Of a DNA stretch of 34,878 bases, positions 1-7,550 are shown one piece after another; positions within the stretch are counted from its first letter, which is position 1, and each line of letters opens with the position of its first letter. The notes under the pieces are model-generated. The model saw only the letters and a program-made list of their open reading frames with translations, had not been told where the DNA came from and searched no databases. Where the stretch lies: assembly GCA_011391215.1 (NCBI GenBank), contig JAABQX010000018.1:1-34878 (forward strand), written 5' to 3'. The DNA is from Rhodocyclaceae bacterium (GTDB taxonomy: Bacteria > Pseudomonadota > Gammaproteobacteria > Burkholderiales > Rhodocyclaceae). Position numbers and translations under genes: made by a program.

Positions 1-692
1 ATCGGGTTCTCGCCTTCGACACCGGCCCAGTAGGACAGCGGGGAGCCGGGGATGATGATCGGGCCGCACAGCTCGGGGCGTGTCGCGGCGAGCATCATCA
101 CGGCCCAGCCGGCCTGGCAGTTGCCGATGACACAGGGTTTGCCGTCGGCGTCCGGATGCAAGGCGATGACTTTTTCAAGGAAGATCGCCTCGGCATGCAT
201 GATGTCTTCAATGGTCTGGCCCGGCATCGGTTCCGGGGTGAAGCCGACGAAGTAACAGGGGTGTCCGGCACGCAGGGCCACGCCCAATTCGCTGTCGGCC
301 TTGAAGCCGCCAATGCCCGGCCCGTGCCCGGCGCGCGGATCGACCACGACGAAGGGGCGCTTGCGGGGTTCGATCACCACGCCTGCCGGTGGTTTGATCC
401 GTACCAACCCGTAATTGACCGGCCGTTCGAAGGTGCGACCGTCCAGCACTTTTTCGGCGTCGAAGTTCAATACATGCGGTACAGCCTTGGCCTTCTGTGC
501 GTAGTACTGATCACTGCGCTGGCGCAGCAAGTCCCAGAACAGGATGGTGCGTTGCGTGGCATCGATCATGTACTCGCCGACGGGTCCCCAGGCTTGCAGG
601 ACGGCGTTCATGCCATTACCCATCCAGGGCAGCTCATTGGTTGTCTGGTTGGCAGGTACGTCAGTCGTACTTTTGCTGGATGCGTTCGACAT
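1..692 (-). CDS. DUF3141 / poly(3-hydroxyalkanoate) synthase-like alpha/beta hydrolase (N-terminal part)
   Basis: The reading frame runs from an ATG at 690-692 through the window edge, giving 230 visible residues; the C-terminus lies outside. A GGGAG Shine-Dalgarno sequence sits about 7 bases before the ATG. The protein has no signal peptide. Near residues 110-150 it carries alpha/beta-hydrolase strands (KRPFVVVDPRAGHGPGIGGF). At residues 190-196 it has GNCQAGW, a lipase-box-like nucleophile elbow with Cys192, as in PHA synthases, which also use cysteine. This pattern matches the DUF3141 family, usually annotated as 3-hydroxyalkanoate synthetase-like, whose reaction is not settled. The role in storage-polymer metabolism is inferred. 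Family call is fairly sure; function is not. Confidence 0.7.
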   Translation of the reverse strand, partial: MSNASSKSTTDVPANQTTNELPWMGNGMNAVLQAWGPVGEYMIDATQRTILFWDLLRQRSDQYYAQKAKAVPHVLNFDAEKVLDGRTFERPVNYGLVRIKPPAGVVIEPRKRPFVVVDPRAGHGPGIGGFKADSELGVALRAGHPCYFVGFTPEPMPGQTIEDIMHAEAIFLEKVIALHPDADGKPCVIGNCQAGWAVMMLAATRPELCGPIIIPGSPLSYWAGVEGENP

Positions 693-757
693 CTCAATAC
701 TCCCTATGCAGATTCCACTCGATACTGCCGCGTAAAGAAGTTGGCAGGCTTTAAATT

Positions 758-785
758 ATCATAGCCTAGTCGAGTGAGGTGTCCA
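758..785 (-). promoter_or_regulatory. candidate sigma70 promoter for the DUF3141 gene
   Basis: Read on the minus strand, TGGACA (780-785) is followed after 16 bases by TATGAT (758-763), a good -35/-10 pair. It lies about 66 bases ahead of the ATG at 692, with its -35 box inside the 3' end of the upstream gene. It is a pattern match only. Confidence 0.4.
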
Positions 786-1419
786 CCGAATACACGGTCC
801 CGCCCCAGCTGGCCTGCAATGCATTGCCCGAAATCGTGATTTGGTAAATATCGATGTTGGGATTGAACGAGCGCACGAAACCATCCTTGCCGGCACTGGC
901 CGTGGCAGACACATCACCCCCGGTTCCACCCGCGATGACGAACTGTTCCATGGCGCCTTTGCTCTTGAAGACAAAGATCTGATAAACCCGCTGCTTGCCA
1001 ATGCCCGGTCCGGTACCTGCCCGCACGCTCAGCATGTATGTCGCCTTCTTTGTCTCGTTATTGACCAGCACGCCCTTGCCTTTTTGCCCAACGAACAGCA
1101 CGGCATAAATCCCTGTCACATCGAATACCGCGTAGCCGGGCGACTTCTCGACGGTTGCCCGTGCCTCGGGGGCAACCTTGTAAAGCTTCGCCATGCCGGC
1201 TTCGACCATGGCCATGCGCGCTTCGCGCTCGGCCTGCTTTTCTTCGGGAGTCAGCTTCTTCACTTCTTCCTGCTTTTGCTGCCCCTCTTGGGCGTAGGCA
1301 CTGCCGGAACCCATGGAAATGGCCGCAGCCAGCATCGCACAGAAAGCCACGGGACCCATCCGTCCCCATTTTCTAGGTGTATTGCTTGAATGAACTTCAC
1401 TGACCAGACCTGCTTTCAT
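766..1419 (-). CDS. exported SYLF-like (DUF500/Ysc84-like) protein
   Basis: This 217-residue protein has a long N-region followed by a signal peptide (about residues 24-44, AFCAMLAAAISMGSGSAYA, then QE), so it is probably periplasmic. Residues 50-75 are charged and helical. From about residue 84 the text resembles the lipid-binding SYLF domain: EKSPGYAVFDVTGIYAVLFVG, then a glycine-rich stretch (RAGTGPGIG) and a hydrophobic repeat of beta character (YQIFVFKSKGAMEQFV). An AAGGA-type ribosome site lies 7 bases before the ATG; Met21 is an alternative start closer to the signal peptide. It stands between the GNAT gene (40 bases upstream) and the DUF3141 gene. SYLF proteins bind phosphoinositides in eukaryotes; the bacterial role is largely unknown. 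Confidence 0.6.
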   Translation of the reverse strand: MKAGLVSEVHSSNTPRKWGRMGPVAFCAMLAAAISMGSGSAYAQEGQQKQEEVKKLTPEEKQAEREARMAMVEAGMAKLYKVAPEARATVEKSPGYAVFDVTGIYAVLFVGQKGKGVLVNNETKKATYMLSVRAGTGPGIGKQRVYQIFVFKSKGAMEQFVIAGGTGGDVSATASAGKDGFVRSFNPNIDIYQITISGNALQASWGGTVYSVDTSLD

Positions 1420-1459
1420 GGGTAATTTCCTTTTATTGAATCGAACGGTTGGTACTTCA

Positions 1460-1990
1460 TCATGTATTGAGTGTCAGGGTGATATGCAAGCAACCGTCGG
1501 CTGCTTGCGTTGTCATTGGCCAGCCGCAACGCTCGAAAACCCGCAGCATGGCGGTGTTGTAGGGCAACACATCGGCGCTAAATGTCTTGATGCCGGCAGC
1601 GCTGGCGATCCGTCCCAGGTGCTGCAGCATCCTGCGGGCGATGCCGAGCTTGTGGTAGTCCTCCTCCACGATGAAGGCTACTTCTGCGGCAGCCGCGTCG
1701 ATCAGCACATAAGTCGCTGAAGCGATCACGACCTCCTGATTTTTTCGCATTATCGTACCGAGCAGGATCACGCGAGTGGTGAAGTCGGCTTCTCGAAAAT
1801 TGCGTATTTCCGCTGCGGATAATTCTTTTTTGTACCCGAAAAAACGCAGATAAACCGATTCCGGGTCAAGCTCATGAAACGCTGCGAGCGCCCGTTCGCT
1901 ATCGTCCGGACGTGCCGCCCGGATACAAATCTCGAGGCCGTTGCCGAGGGTTTCATATTCGAGGTAATGGCGGGCGTCGGACTTCGTCAT
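1460..1990 (-). CDS. GNAT-family N-acetyltransferase
   Basis: A 176-residue single-domain GNAT protein. Residues 20-50 (ICIRAARPDDSERALAAFHE, then PESVYLRFF) resemble the N-terminal strand and helix of the acetyltransferase domain found in bacterial protein-lysine acetyltransferases (Pat type). Motif A is around residues 105-120: AEVAFIVEEDYHKLGIARRM, where HKLGIA matches the acetyl-CoA pyrophosphate loop R/Q-x-x-G-x-G/A. The C-terminal half ends in the usual strand pattern (NTAMLRVFERCGW). Its ATG overlaps the stop codon of the SulP transporter gene by 4 bases (ATGA), so the two are translationally coupled. The substrate is unknown; coupling suggests a link to the transporter or to the same stress programme, which is inference. 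Confidence 0.8.
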   Translation of the reverse strand: MTKSDARHYLEYETLGNGLEICIRAARPDDSERALAAFHELDPESVYLRFFGYKKELSAAEIRNFREADFTTRVILLGTIMRKNQEVVIASATYVLIDAAAAEVAFIVEEDYHKLGIARRMLQHLGRIASAAGIKTFSADVLPYNTAMLRVFERCGWPMTTQAADGCLHITLTLNT

Positions 1991-3651
1991 GACACTTTCT
2001 GGTTCTCCAGGAAGCGCTCGATAGCGGTGTGCGCATTGAACAGCATCCGCTCCCGGCCAAGGGTGTCAGCCAGACCGGAGTGCCTTACCGTCTCCAGCAC
2101 ACCGGGATTCAGCCCCGCCAGCCAAAGCGAGAGACCTTGTTCTGCCACGTGCTTTTCTCCCTCTATGATCATTTGCAGCGCTGAATATTCGATATCCATC
2201 ACCCCACTCATATCCAGTACGACGACCCTAGGTTGATGTTTTGCTACCAACGCCTTGATCTGGTCGGAAACTGCTTGGGCATTGACGAAGAACAGGCGGC
2301 CCTCCGGACGCAGGATCAACAAGCCGTCGAAGGTCTCATCATCCGGGTGCTCTGGCGAAGTCGGGCGCAATACATCCGTCCCGCGCTTGCGTCCCAGGAC
2401 ATATACATGTGGATGGGCAGCCTGGCTGGCCAGTCCGATCACCGACACGATGATGGCGACGACAATGCCCTTCAGCGTGCCGAAGATGAGCACCCCGAAG
2501 AAGGCGGCGGCGGCCCAGCGGAACTCCATCGTGCGCACCTTGCGGATCGCCGCGAATTCGGCCGGCTGGATCAGTCCCATCGAATAGACGATGACCACGG
2601 CGGCCAGCGTGGCGTGGGGCAGCAGGCCAAGCAATGGCGCCAGGAACAACATGGTGGCGACCGCTGCGCCCGCTGTCACCAGGGCGGCCTTTTGCGATTG
2701 CCCGCCGGCAGCCCGCACCACGGCGGTCTGCGAGGTACCTCCGCCGGCCGGCATGGCGCCGAACAGGGCGCCACCCAGGTTGGCCACGCCCGTGGCAACC
2801 AGTTCGCGGTTGGCGTTGATCGGCGGGTCCGCAGCACCGGCAAAGGCACGCCCGGCGGCAATCGATTCGGTAAAACTCATCAAGGCAATACCGATCGCCC
2901 CCGGCAAGAGCGCCTCGACGAGGGAAAGGCTGGGCAAGGTCAGCGAAGGAAATCCCTGGGGGATCAGACCGACAATGGACACCCCCTTCCCTTCAAGGCC
3001 GAAGAGCCATGCAGCGGCAATACCGCCACCGACGGCGACCAATGGTGCAGGGGAATGCGGCCACAGGCGCTCCATGCCGATCAGCACCACCAGCGTTGCC
3101 ACGGCAACGGCCAGCGTGATCATTGAGGTATCCGGCAGGTGCTGCACGACGCTGAGCAAGTCGTGAAAGAAGCCCTGTTTCGTGATGTGGACACCGAACA
3201 GCTTGGGAATCTGGTCAAGCAGGATGACAAAGCCGATGCCTGCCTTGAAGCCGGTCAATACCGGGGTGGAAATGAAGTTGGCGACGAAACCGAGACGCAG
3301 CAGGGAGGCCAGCATCAATATCGCACCGGTCATTGCGGTCAAGGTGGCTACCGCAGGGATCAGCTGTGCGGGATCGCCATCCGGCACGACCAGACCGAGT
3401 TGCGTGCCGGCCAGAATGGCCAGGGTGGTGGTGGAGCTGACACTGAGGACGCGCGAGGTGCCGAGCAAGGCGTAGATGATCATCGGCACGAAGGCGGTAT
3501 ACAGGCCAACAGCGACCGGCAAGCCGGCCACCGTGGCGTAGGCCATGGCCTTGGGCAGGACGACTGCGGCGGCAGTCAGACCGGCGACAATGTCGAAGCG
3601 TAGTCCCGGATTACCGGCCGCAGGCGCTTGGTGGGAGCGGGTCTCAGACAT
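1987..3651 (-). CDS. SulP-family anion transporter with C-terminal STAS domain
   Basis: The 554-residue protein begins with a short cytoplasmic tail, then the SulP signature region (residues 18-60, GLRFDIVAGLTAAAVVLPKA), followed by about 10-12 hydrophobic segments up to residue 425. A second conserved SulP stretch, with ALMSFTESIAAGRAF and then NRELVATGVANLGGALFGAMPAGGG, falls near residues 255-300. Residues 440-550 form a STAS domain (DGLLILRPEGRLFFVNAQAV, VVVLDMSGVMDIEYSAL). SulP members carry sulfate, bicarbonate or dicarboxylates at the inner membrane; the sequence does not decide which. The ATG is preceded by an AAGGAT site. It lies 36 bases after the polyphosphate kinase gene and overlaps the GNAT gene, so the three probably form one transcript. 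Confidence 0.9.
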   Translation of the reverse strand: MSETRSHQAPAAGNPGLRFDIVAGLTAAAVVLPKAMAYATVAGLPVAVGLYTAFVPMIIYALLGTSRVLSVSSTTTLAILAGTQLGLVVPDGDPAQLIPAVATLTAMTGAILMLASLLRLGFVANFISTPVLTGFKAGIGFVILLDQIPKLFGVHITKQGFFHDLLSVVQHLPDTSMITLAVAVATLVVLIGMERLWPHSPAPLVAVGGGIAAAWLFGLEGKGVSIVGLIPQGFPSLTLPSLSLVEALLPGAIGIALMSFTESIAAGRAFAGAADPPINANRELVATGVANLGGALFGAMPAGGGTSQTAVVRAAGGQSQKAALVTAGAAVATMLFLAPLLGLLPHATLAAVVIVYSMGLIQPAEFAAIRKVRTMEFRWAAAAFFGVLIFGTLKGIVVAIIVSVIGLASQAAHPHVYVLGRKRGTDVLRPTSPEHPDDETFDGLLILRPEGRLFFVNAQAVSDQIKALVAKHQPRVVVLDMSGVMDIEYSALQMIIEGEKHVAEQGLSLWLAGLNPGVLETVRHSGLADTLGRERMLFNAHTAIERFLENQKVS

Positions 3652-3687
3652 CAGGATCCTTGTCAGCGTGCGGTTGCGGGAGGGCGC

Positions 3688-4503
3688 CTAGAAGTGCTCC
3701 TTGACGCGGGCGACTTCATGCTGCGGATCGCGGTAATTGCCGGCCTTCTGCCGACTGGGCAAGCGCACCTTCTGACGCGGCAGCTCCTTGTAGGGAATGC
3801 GTGACAGCAGGTCGCGGATGATGTTGAGACGGGCGCGTTTCTTGTCGTCCGAGTTGGCGACGATCCAGGGCGCCCAGTCGGAGTGGGAGTACTTGAACAT
3901 GTCGTCGCGCGCCCGCGAGTAGTCGAACCAGCGCCCGTAGGACTTGAGATCCATCGGCGACAGTTTCCAGGTCTTGCGGCCGTCATCGATGCGTGCTTTC
4001 AGGCGGCGGGTCTGTTCGTCCGGGCTGACTTCGAGCCAGTATTTGATGAGGATGATGCCGGCATCGACCATCGCTTTTTCGAAATCCGGCACCCTTTCGA
4101 GAAAGCGTTCCGATATCTTCTTGTCGCAGAAGCCCATGACGCGTTCGACCCCGGCGCGGTTGTACCAGCTGCGGTCAAAAATCACCACCTCACCGGCAGC
4201 GGGAAAGTGCGGCACATAGCGCTGCAAGTACATTTGCGATTTCTCGCGCTCGGTTGGCGAGGGCAAGGCAATGACGCGGAAGACCCGTGGGCTGACGCGC
4301 TCGGTGATCGCCTTGATCGTGCCACCTTTTCCTGCGGTATCGCGTCCCTCGAAGACGACGCAGACCTTGAGACCAGCGTGGATAACCCATTCCTGCAGCT
4401 TGACGAGCTCGATATGGAGCTTCTTGAGTTCGCGCTCATAGGCCTTGTTGCCCAACGGCTCGAGTTTTTCAGCTTCGGGTGTTTTCTTCGTGGCTTTCGT
4501 CAT
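3688..4503 (-). CDS. ppk2: polyphosphate kinase 2 (PPK2)
   Basis: The 271-residue protein matches one-domain PPK2 enzymes throughout. The Walker A loop is GRDTAGKGG (residues 53-61), the Walker B/lid region is FDRSWYNRAGVERVMGF (from about 109), and the lid arginines and the family's KYWLEVSPDEQTRRLKAR are present. It ends with the conserved WSPMDLKS-like stretch (WKLSPMDLKSYGRW) and the YKELPRQKVRLPSRQ tail. PPK2 enzymes transfer phosphate between polyphosphate and nucleotides, commonly GDP or ADP, favouring nucleotide synthesis from polyphosphate. A strong GGGAGG ribosome site precedes the ATG. It is the first gene of the minus-strand run leading to SulP and GNAT and faces a divergent AraC-type regulator. 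The exact nucleotide preference cannot be read from sequence alone. Confidence 0.92.
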   Translation of the reverse strand: MTKATKKTPEAEKLEPLGNKAYERELKKLHIELVKLQEWVIHAGLKVCVVFEGRDTAGKGGTIKAITERVSPRVFRVIALPSPTEREKSQMYLQRYVPHFPAAGEVVIFDRSWYNRAGVERVMGFCDKKISERFLERVPDFEKAMVDAGIILIKYWLEVSPDEQTRRLKARIDDGRKTWKLSPMDLKSYGRWFDYSRARDDMFKYSHSDWAPWIVANSDDKKRARLNIIRDLLSRIPYKELPRQKVRLPSRQKAGNYRDPQHEVARVKEHF

Positions 4504-4590
4504 CTCATCCTCCCTTTGACATGCTGACTGAATTTGATTTCTGGAATGTTAAGCGAAAACTGAGCCTTGGAATAATCATGCCCGGAGCAG

Positions 4591-4620
4591 TTGACGTTTT
4601 GCGCCATATTTTTGGATAGA
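4591..4620 (+). promoter_or_regulatory. weak candidate promoter for the AraC-type gene
   Basis: TTGACG (4591-4596) is followed after 18 bases by GATAGA (4615-4620), about 20 bases before the ATG of the regulator. The 137-base region 4504-4640 is shared by divergent genes and must hold promoters for both directions. No clear ribosome site precedes the regulator start. Confidence 0.3.
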
Positions 4621-4640
4621 AAGTTTGCTACCCTGCGCCT

Positions 4641-5696
4641 ATGGTAAAGACTCTTCGCGGTAAACCCCTTGCATCGAATCTCCAGATACCTTCAGGCCAT
4701 GTACGCGTGGGTACCCTGCATGCCCTTCCCCAGCTGGTCCGTAGCCTGGGCGGCCAGTTGGGTGAGGTGCTTGGCCCACTGAACATCACCGAAGAGTTCC
4801 TGGCCAACCCGGAGAACGTGATACCGCTCAACACGTTTGGCGATCTGCTGTACCGTGGCGCTATAACAACCGGGTGTGAGGATTTTGGACTGCTCGTCGG
4901 CAGCCATTCAGGAACAGAAAACATCGGCCCGGCAGGAAATCTCATGCGGCTTGCCCCAAGCGTCAGGGTTGCGCTGGAGGTACTGCGTAAATACCTGCAT
5001 CTCAATAATCGTCATGCGGTCGTTTTGTTGGGACGTGAGGGTGAGCAGGCGTTCCTCGGCTACGCCGTGCTGGACGGTAATTTCTCGGGTATCCAGGAAC
5101 TCCAGGATGGGGCGCTGGCCGTTGCGCTGAATATCATGCGCAAACTCATCGGGCCGCAATGGCACCCGACGGAAGTTCGGCTGATGCGCCGTGCGCCACG
5201 TCAGCCCGAAGCGTATGCCTGCTTCTTCGATGCCCCCTGCTGCTTCAATGCCGCGCGCTCCGAGCTGGTGTTTCCTGCCACGACGCTCGATTTGCCGCTT
5301 ACAGGGGCCAGCACAAATGCTTTTCCTGCCGCAATGGCGGCACATCAAGCCGGTACCCCCTTTGAGCTGACAGGCCAGGATTGGCTGGAGTTGGTCCGGC
5401 GCACGACGCTTGGCTTGCTGCTCACCGGCGATTGCAACCGGCAGGCGGTTGCCGATGCTCTGGAGATAAGCCCGCGCACCCTGAACCGCAAACTTGAACA
5501 GGCCGGCGCCAGCTTTCTGGAGCTTGCCGACTACACACGCTTTACGGCAAGCCGGGTGCTGATCAAGGATACCGACATGTCGCTTGGCGATATCGCGCGG
5601 GTTCTAGGCTATGCCGATCCCAGTTCATTTTGCCGGGCTTTCAAGCGCTGGTCGGGCGTATCCCCCGCAGAATGGCGCAAAACAATACCTGCCTGA
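4641..5696 (+). CDS. AraC-family transcriptional regulator (Arabinose_bd N-domain)
   Basis: The protein has 351 residues. The N-terminal 20-215 region has the layout of the arabinose-binding-like sensor domain of OruR/ArgR-type AraC proteins (LPQLVRSLGGQLGEVLGPLN; DFGLLVGSHSGTENIGPAG). The C-terminal 250-350 region is a double helix-turn-helix: the first is CNRQAVADALEISPRTLNRK, the second is MSLGDIARVLGYADPSSFCR, followed by the family ending AFKRWSGVSPAEWRK. It probably binds DNA as a dimer and responds to a small molecule that cannot be named from sequence. It is divergent from ppk2 and followed by a dispersed repeat copy 12 bases after its stop. Targets may include ppk2-sulP, but there is no direct evidence. 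Confidence 0.88.
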   Translation: MVKTLRGKPLASNLQIPSGHVRVGTLHALPQLVRSLGGQLGEVLGPLNITEEFLANPENVIPLNTFGDLLYRGAITTGCEDFGLLVGSHSGTENIGPAGNLMRLAPSVRVALEVLRKYLHLNNRHAVVLLGREGEQAFLGYAVLDGNFSGIQELQDGALAVALNIMRKLIGPQWHPTEVRLMRRAPRQPEAYACFFDAPCCFNAARSELVFPATTLDLPLTGASTNAFPAAMAAHQAGTPFELTGQDWLELVRRTTLGLLLTGDCNRQAVADALEISPRTLNRKLEQAGASFLELADYTRFTASRVLIKDTDMSLGDIARVLGYADPSSFCRAFKRWSGVSPAEWRKTIPA

Positions 5697-5707
5697 ACCC
5701 CTGCATT

Positions 5708-5732
5708 GCCGTCCCGCCAGCGCCGACTTTTT
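5708..5732 (-). repeat. dispersed 23-bp repeat, copy 1
   Basis: The minus strand reads five A, G, then the exact core TCGGCGCTGGCGGGACGGC. It begins 12 bases after the AraC-type gene's stop codon, so in that gene's sense direction it ends with a run of five T. Confidence 0.9.
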
Positions 5733-5760
5733 GCTGGCTAGCAAGGGGGCGCAAGGGTAT

Positions 5761-5782
5761 ATTGAGAAAAATATTTTTCAAT
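5761..5782 (+). promoter_or_regulatory. AT-rich inverted repeat ahead of the pqi operon
   Basis: ATTGA, a single G, then a run of A meets a run of T and CAAT, so the 22 bases form a near-perfect palindrome with one unpaired G. It lies about 65 bases ahead of the first gene of the pqi operon and stands out in a GC-rich region. It could be an operator or a hairpin; nothing in the sequence decides. Confidence 0.35.
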
Positions 5783-5847
5783 GGTTCCGGCAGCGGCTCG
5801 ATGAAGTGCGCGGTGTCGCGACCAAATAACCGTAGGAGAGGAAAAAC

Positions 5848-6318
5848 ATGAAACACATCATGCACGTTGCTGCGGGGGCTGTGATGCTGTCCCTGGCCTG
5901 TGTCGCCACAGCACAAAAACCTTCTGTTTATCCCGCCCAGGGTCAAAGTCAGACTCAGCAGAGCAGAGATGATGGCGAATGCTACGTCTGGGCCAAGCAG
6001 AATACCGGCATCGACCCGGCCGCTGTGGCTGCCGCACCTGCGCCGGCGCCGCAGTCTGGTCCGGCGGTGGGGGGTGGTGAGCGCGCGCGCGGTGCTTTGC
6101 GCGGTGCCGCGGTCGGTGGGATCATCGATGGCGGCGACGGTGCCGGCAAGGGCGCCGCCGTGGGTGTCGTGGCCGGAGGCGTGAGAGCGCGCAGCAACCA
6201 GAGTTCCCAGAATGCTCAGGCTCAGCAGCAAGCCCAATCTCAGAAACAGGGATCAATGGATACCTTTTACCGCGCCTATGGCGCATGCATGTCAGGGCGC
6301 GGCTATTCAGTCAAGTAA
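5848..6318 (+). CDS. exported glycine-zipper protein
   Basis: A 156-residue protein with a clear signal peptide (residues 1-22, cleavage after ATA before QK). The mature part is rich in Q, A and G. Residues 80-111 form a glycine-zipper-like segment (GALRGAAVGGIIDGGDGAGKG and AAVGVVAGGV), typical of small outer-membrane-associated or pore-related proteins. The C-terminus has FYRAYGACMSGRGYSVK, a pattern common in glycine-zipper family proteins, with Cys residues at about 45 and 148. A strong AGGAGAGG ribosome site precedes the ATG. Its stop codon touches the ATG of the first pqiA gene with no gap, so it is the first gene of the envelope operon. Function unknown beyond an envelope location. Confidence 0.7.
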   Translation: MKHIMHVAAGAVMLSLACVATAQKPSVYPAQGQSQTQQSRDDGECYVWAKQNTGIDPAAVAAAPAPAPQSGPAVGGGERARGALRGAAVGGIIDGGDGAGKGAAVGVVAGGVRARSNQSSQNAQAQQQAQSQKQGSMDTFYRAYGACMSGRGYSVK

Positions 6319-6930
6319 ATGCCTGATGGAAATCAGCTGATCGCCTGCCACGAATGCGATCTGCTGCAGCGCGAAGTGGCGTTGCCGGAGGGCGGCGTGG
6401 CGCGCTGTGCACGTTGCGGGGGCATATTGTTTCGCAGCCATCCGCAAGGCCTTGAGCGTGCCCTCGCGTTCACGCTCGCCGCGCTGGTGTTGTTCATTAT
6501 CAGCAATACCTTCCCCATCGTCGGCCTCGAAGTCAATGGTGATCTGATCCAGGCGACACTGCTGGGCACCGTTCACATGTTGTATCGCGACGGCATGTGG
6601 ATCGTCGCCGGATTGGTTATGTTTACCACGGTGCTGGCGCCGCTGGCCCACATTCTGGGGATGCTTTACATCCTGGCGCCGCTGCGGTTCGGGCGCCGGC
6701 CGCCGAATTCTGCGGCACTCATCCGCGTGCTGACGGAAGTCAAGTATTGGGGGATGGTCGAGGTTTTCGTTCTCGGCGTACTGGTTTCGCTGGTCAAGCT
6801 CGCCGACCTCGCCAAGATCGTCCCCGGTATCGCGCTATGGTCGTTCGCCGGCCTGATGATCCTCTTCACCGCCGCCACTGTCGCGTTCGATCAGCGCCAG
6901 GTCTGGCAAAAGCTGGGCGAGGTCGCATGA
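6319..6930 (+). CDS. pqiA: PqiA-like inner-membrane protein, first half
   Basis: The 203-residue protein opens with a rubredoxin-like zinc ribbon (CHECD about residues 10-14 and CARCGG about 31-36), followed by four hydrophobic segments (about 50-70, 92-120, 145-165, 172-192). This equals one half of E. coli PqiA, which is a single protein of two similar halves. PqiA is the inner-membrane partner of the PqiB/PqiC lipid-transport complex. The start abuts the stop of the glycine-zipper gene, has no strong ribosome site and is probably translated by coupling. It overlaps the second half-gene by 4 bases (ATGA). Confidence 0.87.
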   Translation: MPDGNQLIACHECDLLQREVALPEGGVARCARCGGILFRSHPQGLERALAFTLAALVLFIISNTFPIVGLEVNGDLIQATLLGTVHMLYRDGMWIVAGLVMFTTVLAPLAHILGMLYILAPLRFGRRPPNSAALIRVLTEVKYWGMVEVFVLGVLVSLVKLADLAKIVPGIALWSFAGLMILFTAATVAFDQRQVWQKLGEVA

Positions 6931-7550
6931 GTGCGGTTACCGCCGCAAGTCGCGGTTTGTCGGCCTGCCATGGCTGCGGCTTGCTGACGCAAACCGGCCA
7001 TCATCACGCGACCCACTGCCCGCGTTGCGGGGCCGGTGTGCATGCGCGCAAACCGGACAGCATCGCCCGCACCTGGGCTTTCCTGATTGCCGCCATGATC
7101 ATGTACATTCCCGCGAACGTGCTGCCGATCATGATCACCGAATCGCTCTTCGGCGCCCAGGCTGACACGATCATGAGCGGTGTGGCTTATCTGTGGCATC
7201 ACGGTTCCTGGCATCTGGCCTTGATCGTGTTCATCGCCAGCGTCGCGGTGCCGATGCTCAAGATCATGGCGCTGATCGTTCTTGTCGTGTCGGTACAGTT
7301 TCGTTCGGCATGGGATCCGTTGCAGCGCACCAAGCTTTACCGTGTGGTCGAACTGGTCGGCAAATGGTCGATGCTCGATATTTATGTGGTTGCCCTGATG
7401 GTCGCCCTGGTGCAGCTCAAGGCGCTGGCGACGATTAGTGCCGGGCCCGGGGCTGTGGCTTTCGGCGCTGTGGTCGTCTTGACGATGTTCGCGGCGATGA
7501 GTTTCGATCCGCGTCTTATCTGGGATGCAACGGAGAACAACGATGGCTGA
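6927..7550 (+). CDS. pqiA: PqiA-like inner-membrane protein, second half
   Basis: The 207-residue protein starts at the ATG overlapping the previous stop codon; the frame is open further upstream, but that stretch lies antiparallel in meaning to pqiA first-half coding and is not used. It has its own zinc ribbon (CHGCG near residues 13-17 and CPRCGAG near 31-37) and four hydrophobic segments, including the family's YIPANVLPIM near residue 57 and SMLDIYVVALMVALV near 150. It corresponds to the second half of E. coli PqiA. It overlaps pqiB by 8 bases. Split PqiA genes occur in other proteobacteria. Confidence 0.87.
   Translation: MSAVTAASRGLSACHGCGLLTQTGHHHATHCPRCGAGVHARKPDSIARTWAFLIAAMIMYIPANVLPIMITESLFGAQADTIMSGVAYLWHHGSWHLALIVFIASVAVPMLKIMALIVLVVSVQFRSAWDPLQRTKLYRVVELVGKWSMLDIYVVALMVALVQLKALATISAGPGAVAFGAVVVLTMFAAMSFDPRLIWDATENNDG

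Noticed and set aside
5708-5740. Repeat copy 1 as an intrinsic terminator of the AraC gene
   Set aside because: It is GC-rich and ends in five T, but the core does not form a stem longer than about four pairs, and half of the copies are in the opposite orientation.
6597-6926. N-terminal extension of the second pqiA half-gene
   Set aside because: The upstream text is out-of-frame pqiA sequence rich in Arg; the ATG at 6927, overlapping the previous stop, gives the normal zinc-ribbon start.
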